DNA of 45,207 nt, taken from contig DCEG01000043.1 of assembly GCA_002316835.1 (NCBI GenBank), positions 1 through 45,207 of the forward strand. Direction: 5' to 3'. The DNA comes from Bacteroidales bacterium UBA1035 (GTDB lineage Bacteria > Bacteroidota > Bacteroidia > Bacteroidales > Dysgonomonadaceae). The notes below the pieces were generated by a model. That model worked only from the letters and a program-made list of their open reading frames with translations. It had not been told where the DNA came from and did not search any database. Shown piece by piece: positions 16,477 to 25,309 of this stretch (position 1 is its first letter; the number at the start of each line of letters is the position of its first letter). Position numbers and translations under genes: made by a program.

Positions 16477-17490
16477 TTAGCTCAACCCAAATTCTTTTGC
16501 CAGTAGTTCGTAACCTTTCCGGCGTCCTTCCATTTGTGAGTACAAATCGAAGATGATAATTTCATCCACAATGGTTTCTTTCGCCCACTGCGAAAGCTTT
16601 TCTGCAACTTTATCGGGTGAACCAATAACAAATTTTCGCATAATATTCTGTTTTACAGCCTCCTCCTGAAGTGAGTATTTATAGGAAAGTGCTTCTTCGA
16701 AAGTGGGATTTACAATTGATTTCCCGGTGGTTAACAACGTCCAATGCAAAATGGCGGGTGCCGCCTGATAATAGGCTTCTTCATCAGTTTCTGCGGTGAA
16801 AACCATTATCGATAAAATACTTTTTGGTTCCTGCAAATATACTGAAGGCTTAAATCGCTGACGATACATTTTCAATACAGGAACCGCAAGATCTGCATTA
16901 ATTTGCGCGGCAAATACAAAAGGTAATCCTTTTTCCAGTGCGAACTCAACGCCGCCTGTACTTGAACCAAGCATATAGATTTCCGGAGTGAGTGATGGAT
17001 CTGGAGATGACTTGATATTGACGAAAGGATGTTTTGCCGGTAGATTATGTCCGAAAAAGCCCAATAAATCGGTTAATTGTTCGGGGAAAGGATCCTGTTT
17101 TATAACTTCCCACGAACGCCGAAGAGCAAAAGCTGTTCGTCCGTCGGTGCCCGGTGCACGGCCTATACCCAGATCAATTCTGCCGGGATGTAACGCTTCC
17201 AGCATAGCAAACCGCTCAGCTACATTGAATGCACTGTGATTGGGCAACATAACACCACCTGTTCCAACACGAATCCTTTTGGTTTGCGAAGCAACATGAG
17301 CCACCATAATTTCGGGGAACATACTCATTATCATGGATGTATTGTGATGTTCTGCAAACCAATACCGGGTGTAACCCAGCTGATCAGCCAGCTTTGCAAT
17401 TTCGGTGGAGTGATTAAGCACGTCCGTAGCTGTTTTGGTTTCTTCGGTGAATTTTGCTAAATCGAGTATCGAGAGTTTTAATTTACTCAT
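16477..17490 (-). CDS. LLM-class (bacterial luciferase-like) flavin-dependent oxidoreductase
   Basis: A 337-residue cytoplasmic protein of the luciferase-like monooxygenase superfamily, single-component subgroup. Family marks are YTRYWFAEHHNTSMIMS near the N-terminus, IRVGTGGVMLPNHSAFNVAE, HPGRIDLGIGRAPGTDG and a C-terminal GSPDKVAEKLSQWA. These proteins bind reduced FMN in a TIM barrel and oxygenate aldehydes or other small organics; some act anaerobically as reductases. Substrate cannot be predicted. It begins 7 bases after the DUF3307 gene, so it is probably the third gene of the SatD-like/DUF3307 operon. Confidence 0.88.
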   Translation of the reverse strand: MSKLKLSILDLAKFTEETKTATDVLNHSTEIAKLADQLGYTRYWFAEHHNTSMIMSMFPEIMVAHVASQTKRIRVGTGGVMLPNHSAFNVAERFAMLEALHPGRIDLGIGRAPGTDGRTAFALRRSWEVIKQDPFPEQLTDLLGFFGHNLPAKHPFVNIKSSPDPSLTPEIYMLGSSTGGVEFALEKGLPFVFAAQINADLAVPVLKMYRQRFKPSVYLQEPKSILSIMVFTAETDEEAYYQAAPAILHWTLLTTGKSIVNPTFEEALSYKYSLQEEAVKQNIMRKFVIGSPDKVAEKLSQWAKETIVDEIIIFDLYSQMEGRRKGYELLAKEFGLS

Positions 17491-17497
17491 TTCTTTT

Positions 17498-18211
17498 TTA
17501 GATAGAAGTTAGATGTAAAACAACAATACCGGTAACAATAGCTATTCCGAAACTTAATAATGTACCGATAAGGATATATTCCGTTAATTTTCGGTTTCGT
17601 GAGTCTTTCAAATCACCAAACCTAAAAACCGATTTAGCGGCTATCAGAAAACCGATGGCCTCCCAGCGTCCCAAAACAACAAACACAAAAACCAGCAATC
17701 TTTCCAGAATGCCGATATAGCGGCCGGCATTGGGTAGCGATTTAGCCTTATCGGAGTTTATATCTTTCGCCCAGTTTGTTAAAAGTACCTGTATTATTAT
17801 ACCGCACACCAAGGTTAAGAAAAGGATAGCAGTGAGGTAGATCCAAAAGTGAGTATTTTCGGCAAGTACACCCACAGATATGTCGTGATTGAAAAACACA
17901 TACCACAAAATTGCAATGCTTAACACGTGCAGCAACTGATCTACCAGAAACCATCCGGTTTTATTGCTTTCTTTCTGAAAAGATAATTTCGTGATGTCTA
18001 TGCCAATGTGAACAACCATGATTAAAAGCGCCGGAGCCCAATACCGGAAATCCCACAGAATCAACCATACTAACACACCGTGAATAAGGCCATGCAAATA
18101 GAGTTTGAAAGATTTGATGCCGTGTTTCTCTTTTTTCTCGACCCACGATTTAGGTTGAAGAATAAAATCTCCCACCAAGTGCGCTAAAATCAGTTTCACG
18201 AAAACAATCAT
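17498..18211 (-). CDS. DUF3307 polytopic membrane protein
   Basis: A 237-residue integral membrane protein recognisable as DUF3307. About six hydrophobic segments are visible. Polar residues recur within or beside them: H11 and D15 in LAHLVGDFILQP, LHGLIHG, and HIGIDITK. Such membrane-embedded His/Asp sets could bind metal or lipid, but no activity is established. Its ATG overlaps the stop of the SatD-like gene (ATGA at 18208-18211), which predicts translational coupling and a shared job. The SatD-like partner has cyclase-resembling motifs, so this could be its membrane partner or effector; that is inference. Confidence 0.8.
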   Translation of the reverse strand: MIVFVKLILAHLVGDFILQPKSWVEKKEKHGIKSFKLYLHGLIHGVLVWLILWDFRYWAPALLIMVVHIGIDITKLSFQKESNKTGWFLVDQLLHVLSIAILWYVFFNHDISVGVLAENTHFWIYLTAILFLTLVCGIIIQVLLTNWAKDINSDKAKSLPNAGRYIGILERLLVFVFVVLGRWEAIGFLIAAKSVFRFGDLKDSRNRKLTEYILIGTLLSFGIAIVTGIVVLHLTSI

Positions 18212-18846
18212 AACAGCAACTTTTTCAGTTTATTCTGATACATTTGTTCCATCGACAATATTTCATCGATGTTGGCTCTTTTCCATCTTCCGCTAACGGA
18301 ATTTTGTTTTATCCCCAAGCGATTACCTATTTCGTTTTGTGTATAATCGGGATATTTTAATACCACTTCCACCAGCTCGGCTGATGCCACCGACCAGTTA
18401 TCCATAAAAACCGAAGCTAACTTGATGAAAAGATTCATTTCTGCGTCGAAATCCGGCCATGGACTTTTAATAAGCAGATTGGTTTTCTCCTTTTCCAGTT
18501 CATTGAATTTCTCTCCGGCATTTATAAATGCTTCTCCGTTACTTTCCGATATGCGTTCGCCCGAATAATTTTTTCCGCCGATCCCGATTGTCATTCTCAC
18601 GTCAATCAGGCTTTTATTTGAAGTCTCAGGCGCAATTTTCTTTATTAATGACTTCACCAGCAATGCTTTGTTCAAGGCGTCTTCCGGACGATCTATTTCC
18701 AGTTGAAACGAGTCGCCCCACACCAGTTCCCACTGAGCGGGCGATCTTCCCCATTCATTGAATAAGTCTTTCAGTGGCAGTAACCACTTTTCGGGATTTT
18801 CTATTTTTCGGGACGAAACAATGTCTCCTTTTATTACAGCTATCAT
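18208..18846 (-). CDS. SatD-family protein: cyclase-like N-terminal domain plus HTH
   Basis: A 212-residue protein. The N-terminal half resembles a shortened class III nucleotide cyclase: KGDIVSSR (D8, first metal Asp position), VWGDSFQ (D45, second metal Asp position), then RPEDALNKAL, VRMTIGIG (84-90) and GEAFINAGEKF (N109, with K113 where cyclases have the transition-state Arg). The C-terminus (about 168-192, YTQNEIGNRLGIKQNSVSGRW) is a helix-turn-helix. SatD is named from the Streptococcus mutans sat locus; biochemical function is not established. It overlaps the DUF3307 gene by 4 bases. An inverted-repeat array sits just upstream, suggesting autoregulation. Family call likely, cyclase resemblance my inference. 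Confidence 0.75.
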   Translation of the reverse strand: MIAVIKGDIVSSRKIENPEKWLLPLKDLFNEWGRSPAQWELVWGDSFQLEIDRPEDALNKALLVKSLIKKIAPETSNKSLIDVRMTIGIGGKNYSGERISESNGEAFINAGEKFNELEKEKTNLLIKSPWPDFDAEMNLFIKLASVFMDNWSVASAELVEVVLKYPDYTQNEIGNRLGIKQNSVSGRWKRANIDEILSMEQMYQNKLKKLLL

Positions 18847-18853
18847 GATGCAA

Positions 18854-18917
18854 ATATCGTGAGAAAAAATGATATATAAAAATATCGTTAAAAATAACGA
18901 TATCTATATTTATCGTT
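18854..18917. promoter_or_regulatory. TATCGT operator-like array upstream of the SatD-like gene
   Basis: TATCGT occurs at 18855, 18883 and 18911, exactly 28 bases apart. The middle copy begins a perfect 9-bp inverted repeat, ATATCGTTA at 18882-18890 and TAACGATAT at 18895-18903, separated by AAAA. The array ends 8 bases before the SatD-like ATG and lies within the 106-base spacer after the ADP-ribosylglycohydrolase gene. It fits a dimeric HTH protein binding near its own promoter. Confidence 0.6.
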
Positions 18918-18952
18918 GAAATAGAGGATAATCACTTTCTTAGCATTCAAAC

Positions 18953-19729
18953 TCACTTATTATTCAATCTATTCTTGAATGCTTGAATAACATTTCGCAT
19001 ATCATCAGGTAAGTAGCTCATCGCTTTTTCCTGCAAGTCCTGAGGAATACCATAAAATGTTTCGCCAATGCCGCCTACTATAGCACCGATAGTGTCGCTG
19101 TCGCCACCGATGAAAATGGCCTTACGAACGGCATCCTCAAACGAAGTACTTTCAAGAAAACAAACAAGTGACTCAGGAACAGTCCCCTGACAACTTTCGT
19201 TAAACGAATAAGTTTTTTTTATCTCATCTACAGTTCTATCCAAATTGTACCCGAAGTTTTGCTCGATATATTTTTTGATGGATGCCTTGTCTTTTCCTTT
19301 TCTTGCAAAAAAGATAGCAACAGCAGTTGCCTGTGCTCCTTTAATCCCTTCGGGATGATTATGAGTACACTCGGCACTTTTTTTGGCTTCTGTCAGAACA
19401 TCAGCTTCCGTATCGAATAACCAGCCTACCGGACTCACACGCATGGCTGATCCGTTACCGAAACTGTTGTACGGTTTGGGATTATCCTGATATATCCATT
19501 TTGAAAATGCCCCTCCGTAAGACCCCTTGGGATGCGGATATTTTCGCGCCCACTTTTGAATGCTTTTGCCATAATCGATGTTGTTGAGAATGGCATCTGC
19601 TACTGCAATAGTCAAGATACTGTCGTCAGTGTAATTGCTTCCGGCAGGAAAAAAGTCGAAATTATAGTCTTTTGTGTTGGCAAACTCGTACGTGGAGCCG
19701 ATTATATCGCCAAGAATGGAGCCGAGCAT
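18953..19729 (-). CDS. ADP-ribosylglycohydrolase (DraG/ARH family)
   Basis: A 258-residue cytoplasmic enzyme of the DraG/ARH family, which removes ADP-ribose from proteins or small molecules using two metal ions. Metal-site motifs are complete: GDIIGSTYEF (7-16), TDDS (34-37) and GGDSDTIGAIVGGI (208-221). Also typical are GNGSAMRVSPVG (91-102) and THNHPEGIKGAQA. The length suits a stand-alone catalytic domain. It has its own promoter upstream of 19753 and precedes the SatD-like gene by 106 bases on the same strand. Target unknown; no ADP-ribosyltransferase or nitrogenase gene is nearby. Confidence 0.93.
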   Translation of the reverse strand: MLGSILGDIIGSTYEFANTKDYNFDFFPAGSNYTDDSILTIAVADAILNNIDYGKSIQKWARKYPHPKGSYGGAFSKWIYQDNPKPYNSFGNGSAMRVSPVGWLFDTEADVLTEAKKSAECTHNHPEGIKGAQATAVAIFFARKGKDKASIKKYIEQNFGYNLDRTVDEIKKTYSFNESCQGTVPESLVCFLESTSFEDAVRKAIFIGGDSDTIGAIVGGIGETFYGIPQDLQEKAMSYLPDDMRNVIQAFKNRLNNK

Positions 19730-19752
19730 AGACGTATTGATTTTATGTTAAA

Positions 19753-19782
19753 CAAATTTACAAAAACAAATCATCATTCAAA
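19753..19782 (-). promoter_or_regulatory. Promoter for the ADP-ribosylglycohydrolase gene
   Basis: On the - strand, TTTG (19779-19782) is followed after 18 bases by TAAATTTG (19753-19760), close to the Bacteroidetes consensus. The ATG lies 23 bases further on. Confidence 0.5.
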
Positions 19783-19810
19783 AGATTTCTATTTCTAAAA
19801 AACAATAATA

Positions 19811-19834
19811 AGAGACGGAGCGTGCTCCGTCTCT
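19811..19834 (-). terminator. Perfect palindrome / terminator downstream of fhs (AGAGACG family)
   Basis: AGAGACGGAGC (19811-19821) pairs perfectly with GCTCCGTCTCT (19824-19834) across two bases. It lies 44 bases after the fhs stop; on the - strand a T-rich stretch follows, so it can act as a terminator. Its outer AGAGACG/CGTCTCT arms recur in the palindrome at 29900. Confidence 0.65.
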
Positions 19835-19878
19835 AAATAAATTAAAAATCGCCTGTCTTTCGTCGACAGCTTAATTGA

Positions 19879-21543
19879 TCAACTTAATCCTTCCACTTTT
19901 CCATCAACGATATCAATTCGGCGAGCTTGTGGATCGGCCGGAAGCCCGGGCATACGCATCATTTCGCCGGCAATGGCTACGATAAATTCCGACCCTTGGT
20001 TAATCACCAAATCGTTAATTTTTAATCGGAAATCTTTGGCCACTCCATATTCTTTCGGATCGGCCGAGAACGAATACTGAGTTTTGGCAATACACACCGG
20101 CATTTTTTCGAGTGGCGTACCGTTAATTAATCTCAGTTTTTTAATGGCTTTCTCACCAAGCACAACATCGCGTGCACCGTAAATATTAAGGGCTATTTTG
20201 GTAAGTTTGGTTTCGATACTATCTTTATCCTCGTAAGTAAAAACCAGGTTTTTCGATGGCTTTTCTTCAATGGCTTTAACCACGGCGTTAGCCAAATCAA
20301 CAGCGCCTTCTCCTCCTTGGGTAAACGCTTCATTTACTGCAAACGACACACCTTTTTTTTCGCAGAAACGGCGTAAAGTATCAATTTCTTCAGCACTATC
20401 GAAATGGTATTTATTAAATGCCACAACAACCGATTGCCCAAAAGCAGCCAAGTTATTGAGGTGTTTTTCTAAATTCTCAAGTCCTTTTCTAAAACCTACC
20501 ATATCGGGCTCCTTTATTTTATTTTCGGGAGTTCCGCCGTGCATTTTCAATCCTTGTGCTGTAACAACAATAACCGTGAGTTTAGGACGAAGTCCACTCT
20601 TGCGGCATTTTATGTTAAAGAATTTTTCCGCCCCCAGATCGGCTCCAAAACCGGCTTCGGTAACCACGTAATCACCGTAAGTCATCGCCATTTTGGTAGC
20701 AAGAACCGAGTTGCATCCGTGTGCGATATTGGCAAATGGCCCACCGTGAACAAAAGCTGCGGTGTTTTCGGTTGTTTGAACAAGGTTGGGTGCAATGGCA
20801 TCTTTCATCAATACCGTGATCGCTCCGGCTACACCCAAGTCTTTTACTGTAAACGGCTGACCGTTTTGGCGATATCCCAACAAGATATTTTCGATACGAC
20901 GGCGTAAATCGTCTTCGTCTTTCGCTAAACAAAGAATAGCCATTAATTCTGAGGCTGCCGTAATGTCGAAACCGCCTTCCAGTGGAATTCCGTTTCCTTG
21001 TCCGAGTCCGGTTACTATGTAACGCAAACTGCGATCGTTCACATCGAGAACTCGTTTCCACAATACCGTTTTTATTTCATCCTGCGTACCCTGAACGCGG
21101 AAAATGTAATTGTCTAACAGGGCAGAAATAGTGTTGTGTGCCGATGTAATGGCATGAAAATCTCCCGTAAAGTGCAGGTTGATGTTCTCCATCGGGAGTA
21201 CCTGAGCATATCCACCCCCTGCTGCGCCTCCTTTCATCCCGAAAACCGGTCCCAATGAAGGTTCACGCAACGCTACAATGGCCTTTCTCCCGATCTTGTT
21301 CAATCCGAGCGCCAAGCCGACAACAACTGTGGTTTTTCCAATACCCGCTTTGGTAGCCGTAATCGCAGTAACTAAAATAAGATTGCTCTTTTTAACCTTC
21401 TCTTCATCAATTAGTTTTACGGGAATTTTAGCCATATATGGCCCATAATTTTGCACTTCTTCACGTACAATTCCAATACTTTCCGCTACATCCTTGATTT
21501 TTATTAGCGGTGTTTCTCTCGCAATTTGAATGTCTGATTTCAT
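19879..21543 (-). CDS. fhs: Formate-tetrahydrofolate ligase
   Basis: A 554-residue enzyme joining formate, ATP and tetrahydrofolate to give 10-formyl-THF; it also runs in reverse to make ATP and formate. Family marks include the P-loop region [12 protein letters not shown] (61-72), [37 protein letters not shown] and the C-terminal [15 protein letters not shown]. The P-loop has KAGIGKTT where many relatives have PAGEGKTT; the Gly-Lys-Thr core is intact. It follows uvrB by 60 bases with no promoter seen, so cotranscription is possible. The folate-linked histidine cluster nearby makes formate release from histidine carbon plausible. Confidence 0.96.
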   Translation of the reverse strand: MKSDIQIARETPLIKIKDVAESIGIVREEVQNYGPYMAKIPVKLIDEEKVKKSNLILVTAITATKAGIGKTTVVVGLALGLNKIGRKAIVALREPSLGPVFGMKGGAAGGGYAQVLPMENINLHFTGDFHAITSAHNTISALLDNYIFRVQGTQDEIKTVLWKRVLDVNDRSLRYIVTGLGQGNGIPLEGGFDITAASELMAILCLAKDEDDLRRRIENILLGYRQNGQPFTVKDLGVAGAITVLMKDAIAPNLVQTTENTAAFVHGGPFANIAHGCNSVLATKMAMTYGDYVVTEAGFGADLGAEKFFNIKCRKSGLRPKLTVIVVTAQGLKMHGGTPENKIKEPDMVGFRKGLENLEKHLNNLAAFGQSVVVAFNKYHFDSAEEIDTLRRFCEKKGVSFAVNEAFTQGGEGAVDLANAVVKAIEEKPSKNLVFTYEDKDSIETKLTKIALNIYGARDVVLGEKAIKKLRLINGTPLEKMPVCIAKTQYSFSADPKEYGVAKDFRLKINDLVINQGSEFIVAIAGEMMRMPGLPADPQARRIDIVDGKVEGLS

Positions 21544-21603
21544 TTTTCCTCTTTAGATTTTATTTTAATATAATAGTATTTAGATTGTTGCGTAATTACT
21601 CTT

Positions 21604-23622
21604 TCATTTTTGCTCCTTTAACCTATCCTCCAAACCAATTAACTCATCTCTCAATCGCGCGGCTTCCAGAAATTCCAATTTCTTGGCTGCTACTAGCATA
21701 GCTTTGCGTGTTTGTTCTATTTTTGTTTTAATGTCTTCCATTGTGGCGTATTCGGGTAACGGCTCCGATGCCATGGAGTAATAATCGGGTTCAACGTATG
21801 CTTTGGCTTCAATGGTAGCTGTATACTCCTTGCCCAATACTGATGAGCGAGTTTTCTTTATCTGTTGCGGCGTGATACCGTGCTGTTCGTTGTACTTTAT
21901 TTGTTTTTCGCGTCGGCGATTGGTCTCGTCAATGGTCATTCGCATGCTGTCAGTTATTTTATCGGCGTAAAAAATCACCTGTCCGTTAATGTTTCGGGCA
22001 GCACGGCCGGCAGTTTGCGTAAGCGAGCGATGGGAACGTAGAAAACCCTCTTTATCAGCATCAAGAACTGCAACAAGTGAAACCTCAGGTAAATCCAATC
22101 CCTCACGAAGCAGATTTACGCCGATAAGTACATCGAAAATCCCGTTTCGCAAATCATCCATAATTTTCACACGTTCCAGTGTTTCCACGTCAGAGTGTAT
22201 GTAATTACAACGGACATCGTGCTGTGCCAGATAATCAGTCAACTCTTCGGCCATACGCTTGGTGAGCGTGGTTACCAAAACTCGCTCATTTTTTTCAACC
22301 CGTTGCTGAATTTCTTCCATCAAATCGTCAATTTGATTCATGCTGGGACGGACATCTATAGGGGGATCGAGTAAACCGGTAGGCCGGATAAGTTGATCAA
22401 CTACAACCCCTTCCGACTTTTCCAATTCGTAATCGGCCGGTGTGGCGCTCACAAAAATGATTTCGGGCGTGAGTGCCTCAAACTCTTCGAATCTGAGTGG
22501 ACGGTTATCTATGGCTGCAGGCAACCGAAAACCGTATTCCACAAGATTTATTTTTCGCGAATGATCGCCACCGTACATCGCCCTGATTTGTGGAATGGTT
22601 ACGTGGCTTTCATCTATAACGGTGAGATAATCGTCAGGGAAAAAGTCAAGCAGACAGAAAGGTCGTGTTCCGGGTAATCGTCCGTCAAAATATCGCGAAT
22701 AATTTTCAATGCCAGAGCAATATCCAATCTCCTTTATCATCTCTACATCATAGGTAACTCTTTCGTATAGTCGCTTTGCTTCCAACGGTTTTCCAATAGA
22801 TTGAAAAAAATCCACTTGTTTTCCCAAATCGATTTGAATTTCGTCAATAGCACGAAAAATACGTTCTTTTGTGGTTACAAACAAATTGGCCGGGAAAATA
22901 CGATACGAATTTAACCGTTCTGTTGTTACGCTCGTGAGAGGATCAATCGTTTCAATGCTTTCTATTTCATCGCCCCAGAAAATAACACGTACGATGTAGT
23001 CACTGTATGCCAGAAATACATCTACCGTATCACCCTTTACCCGAAAATTACCACGATTGTATTCTGCTGTTTCGTTGCGCGAATATAAACTGTTAACAAG
23101 TAGTCGAAGAAAATGGTCGCGCTCCAGCGTTTGACCTTCGTGGATATCGACGGTGGTTTTGTTGAAATCTTCCGGATTACCAATTCCATACAAACACGAT
23201 ACCGATGAAACGACAATCACATCACTTCGCCCTGAAAGCAGCGACGAAGTAGCCGCCAAACGCAGTTTTTCAATTTCGTCGTTGATAGAGAGATCTTTTT
23301 CAATATAAGTATCTGTGGTTGGGAGATAGGCTTCGGGTTGATAATAATCGTAGTACGAAACGAAATATTCCACCGCATTATTTGGGAAAAAGCCTTTAAA
23401 CTCGCTATATAACTGTGCCGCCAGCGTTTTGTTGTGGCTTAGCACCAGCGTTGGCTTATTAAGTTGTGCAATCACGTTGGCAACGGTAAACGTCTTTCCC
23501 GAACCGGTAACACCCAGCAATGTCTGATAAGGAACTTTCTGCTGAAGTCCCTCTACCAAAGCTTTTATGGCTTCCGGCTGATCGCCGGTAGGTTTGTATT
23601 CGGAAGTGAGTTGGAATTGCAT
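21604..23622 (-). CDS. uvrB: Excinuclease ABC subunit B
   Basis: A 672-residue UvrB, the damage-verifying helicase of nucleotide excision repair, which receives DNA from UvrA and positions UvrC. Present are the Walker A motif GVTGSGKT (37-44), the damage-probing beta-hairpin region with YYDYYQPEAYLP, VIDESHVTIPQ (Walker B region), helicase motifs near the C-terminus (LREGLDLPEVSLVAVLDADKEGFLRS, then QTAGRAARN) and the terminal UVR domain for UvrC binding (KKLEFLEAARLRDEL). Length is standard. No TAnnTTTG promoter was found in the 161-base spacer, which has a short CTATCGATAG palindrome. Confidence 0.98.
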   Translation of the reverse strand: MQFQLTSEYKPTGDQPEAIKALVEGLQQKVPYQTLLGVTGSGKTFTVANVIAQLNKPTLVLSHNKTLAAQLYSEFKGFFPNNAVEYFVSYYDYYQPEAYLPTTDTYIEKDLSINDEIEKLRLAATSSLLSGRSDVIVVSSVSCLYGIGNPEDFNKTTVDIHEGQTLERDHFLRLLVNSLYSRNETAEYNRGNFRVKGDTVDVFLAYSDYIVRVIFWGDEIESIETIDPLTSVTTERLNSYRIFPANLFVTTKERIFRAIDEIQIDLGKQVDFFQSIGKPLEAKRLYERVTYDVEMIKEIGYCSGIENYSRYFDGRLPGTRPFCLLDFFPDDYLTVIDESHVTIPQIRAMYGGDHSRKINLVEYGFRLPAAIDNRPLRFEEFEALTPEIIFVSATPADYELEKSEGVVVDQLIRPTGLLDPPIDVRPSMNQIDDLMEEIQQRVEKNERVLVTTLTKRMAEELTDYLAQHDVRCNYIHSDVETLERVKIMDDLRNGIFDVLIGVNLLREGLDLPEVSLVAVLDADKEGFLRSHRSLTQTAGRAARNINGQVIFYADKITDSMRMTIDETNRRREKQIKYNEQHGITPQQIKKTRSSVLGKEYTATIEAKAYVEPDYYSMASEPLPEYATMEDIKTKIEQTRKAMLVAAKKLEFLEAARLRDELIGLEDRLKEQK

Positions 23623-23732
23623 ATTTTAGTGATAAAACAACTTAAACTGGTATTTGTTTGATGCTATCGATAGTTGATTATTTGAGATACTAAATCATTT
23701 GAGAATCAACGATAAACACATATTTTAACATT

Positions 23733-23763
23733 AAAAAAGCGAACAAAATTAGTCCGCTTTTTT
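23733..23763 (-). terminator. Terminator after the MFS transporter gene
   Basis: A 12-bp stem (23733-23744 with 23752-23763) flanked by six A and six T. On the - strand RNA the arms are GCGGAC and GUUCGC, fully paired with one G-U wobble; on the + strand the same position is an A-C mismatch. The orientation therefore fits the MFS gene ending at 23784. Confidence 0.85.
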
Positions 23764-23783
23764 ATTATTATAAAACTCGTTTT

Positions 23784-25202
23784 TTAACTTTCTCTTATTT
23801 CGCTTTCAATAACTACGTCTTCTTTTACAATGTTTGGAAGTTCCAGTCCGTAACCTTTCCGTTTATCTTCCGCCTTAAGAAGGAAAGCAAAGATAAGTGC
23901 CAAAACACCAAATCCGGCGAAAATAATCATCGGAAGCGTATAATCGTATGTGTTTACAGTCAGCCCGTCACGAACGGTTTGTCCGGTAATACAATATTTT
24001 TCCAATACCCATCCGATAAGAAGCGGAACACCCATTAATCCCCAGTTCTGCACGTAGAAAATCATTGCGTAAGCAGTTCCCAAACGTTTTTCAGGAACAA
24101 TTTTAGGCACAGATGGCCACATTGCAGATGGAACCAACGAGAATCCAATTCCCAAAATTATAACAAGTATAATAGCTATTACCCAATTATTTAAACTTGG
24201 AATGGAAAACATAGTGTGTACAAAGATCAGCAACAATGAACCCAAAATCATTATACTTGCCCCTTTTCCTTTTCTATCGTAAATACTTCCGAACAAAGGA
24301 GTTAACAGAATATTTCCGAAAGGAAGCAGCATCGGTATCATTCCGGCGATATCTTCTTTTACACCAAATTTATTGACCATTAAATCGGTTGCGTATTTCA
24401 GGAACGGGAACACGGCAGAGTAAAACAGTACACAAAGAATGGCAATGTACCACCATCCTCGGTTGGAAACGATCTTGAAAATATCGGAGATTTTAAATTC
24501 ATCTTCGCTTGAACCGGCAACGGCAGCTGCAGCTTCCGATTTATCGAGTCTTTTATCCAACACCATATAAACCATGAATGCAATCATTCCGATACAAAGT
24601 CCGATTAAAGCAACGAGAACCGGGCGTGAAACATCTATTACACCCATTGCCTTTGCGATAGGAACCGAAAAGCCTAATGCCAATCCCGTACCTATACGCG
24701 CCATTGCCATCTCCAATCCCATTGCTAAAGCCAGTTCTTTTCCTTTAAACCATTTTACGATGATTTTGGAAACGGTGATACCGGCAACTTCAACTCCTAC
24801 GGCAAATGTTGCAAATCCGATACTTGCCCAGAAAACCTGTGCATTTATACCTACTATGGTTTGTCCGTCCAACATATTTGTCGAGACAGCCCAGTATTTT
24901 ATGGAAGTACCTACAACCATCAGAATGGTTGCTCCTAATCCTGTGATACGTACACCTACTTTATCGAGAATAATCCCACCAAAAATAAGCATCAATAGAA
25001 ACACGTTGAACCAGCCGTAAGCACTGGTAAACGTTCCGTATTCACTTCGTGTCCAACCTAATTGTCCTTCGAGCAAACCTGCCAGAGGAGCCATAATATC
25101 CGTTAAGAAATAAGCGCACAACATGGTGAACGAAACGATAAAAAGTGCTGTCCACCGTGCTGTTTTAGAGTTTCTCAATGATTCTTGAATTTTCTCTACC
25201 AT
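23784..25202 (-). CDS. Major facilitator superfamily transporter
   Basis: A 472-residue, roughly 12-helix MFS permease. The loop 2-3 signature appears as GGIILDKVGVRITG and the second-half counterpart as GSIYDRKGKG. VKWFKGKELALAMGLEMAMARIG resembles the MFSD1-like group, whose animal members move dipeptides; that subgroup link is from memory and tentative. ATG 25202 is preferred over an in-frame GTG at 25259, because a TATCTTTG promoter box lies between them at 25241-25248. It sits just downstream of hutH, so import of histidine-bearing peptides is possible but unproven. Confidence 0.85.
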   Translation of the reverse strand: MVEKIQESLRNSKTARWTALFIVSFTMLCAYFLTDIMAPLAGLLEGQLGWTRSEYGTFTSAYGWFNVFLLMLIFGGIILDKVGVRITGLGATILMVVGTSIKYWAVSTNMLDGQTIVGINAQVFWASIGFATFAVGVEVAGITVSKIIVKWFKGKELALAMGLEMAMARIGTGLALGFSVPIAKAMGVIDVSRPVLVALIGLCIGMIAFMVYMVLDKRLDKSEAAAAVAGSSEDEFKISDIFKIVSNRGWWYIAILCVLFYSAVFPFLKYATDLMVNKFGVKEDIAGMIPMLLPFGNILLTPLFGSIYDRKGKGASIMILGSLLLIFVHTMFSIPSLNNWVIAIILVIILGIGFSLVPSAMWPSVPKIVPEKRLGTAYAMIFYVQNWGLMGVPLLIGWVLEKYCITGQTVRDGLTVNTYDYTLPMIIFAGFGVLALIFAFLLKAEDKRKGYGLELPNIVKEDVVIESEIRES

Positions 25203-25240
25203 TTTGTTTTGATTTATGTTATGAAAGTTTTTCGAATGTG

Positions 25241-25248
25241 CAAAGATA
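25241..25248 (-). promoter_or_regulatory. -7 promoter box for the MFS gene
   Basis: TATCTTTG on the - strand, 38 bases before the ATG at 25202. It shows that the transporter can be transcribed apart from the hut genes. Confidence 0.55.
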
Positions 25249-25309
25249 AAAAAAGTCACCGTTGAATCACTCGAAATTCTAAATTCTTAATTGGTAATTT
25301 GTAATTATT

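Noticed and set aside
18953..19729. ADP-ribosylglycohydrolase as a third member of the SatD-like/DUF3307 unit
   Set aside because: It has its own promoter and a 106-base gap with the operator array after it; nothing beyond adjacency links it to the pair.
21324..21363. Fhs with a broken nucleotide-binding loop
   Set aside because: KAGIGKTT differs from the PAGEGKTT seen in many relatives, but the Gly-Lys-Thr core and all other motifs are intact, so inactivation is not supported.
23623..23732. Regulatory palindrome (CTATCGATAG) and GTTGATT/AATCAAC arms upstream of uvrB
   Set aside because: Short, imperfect and AT-rich; I cannot tell them from chance or link them to a LexA-type site.
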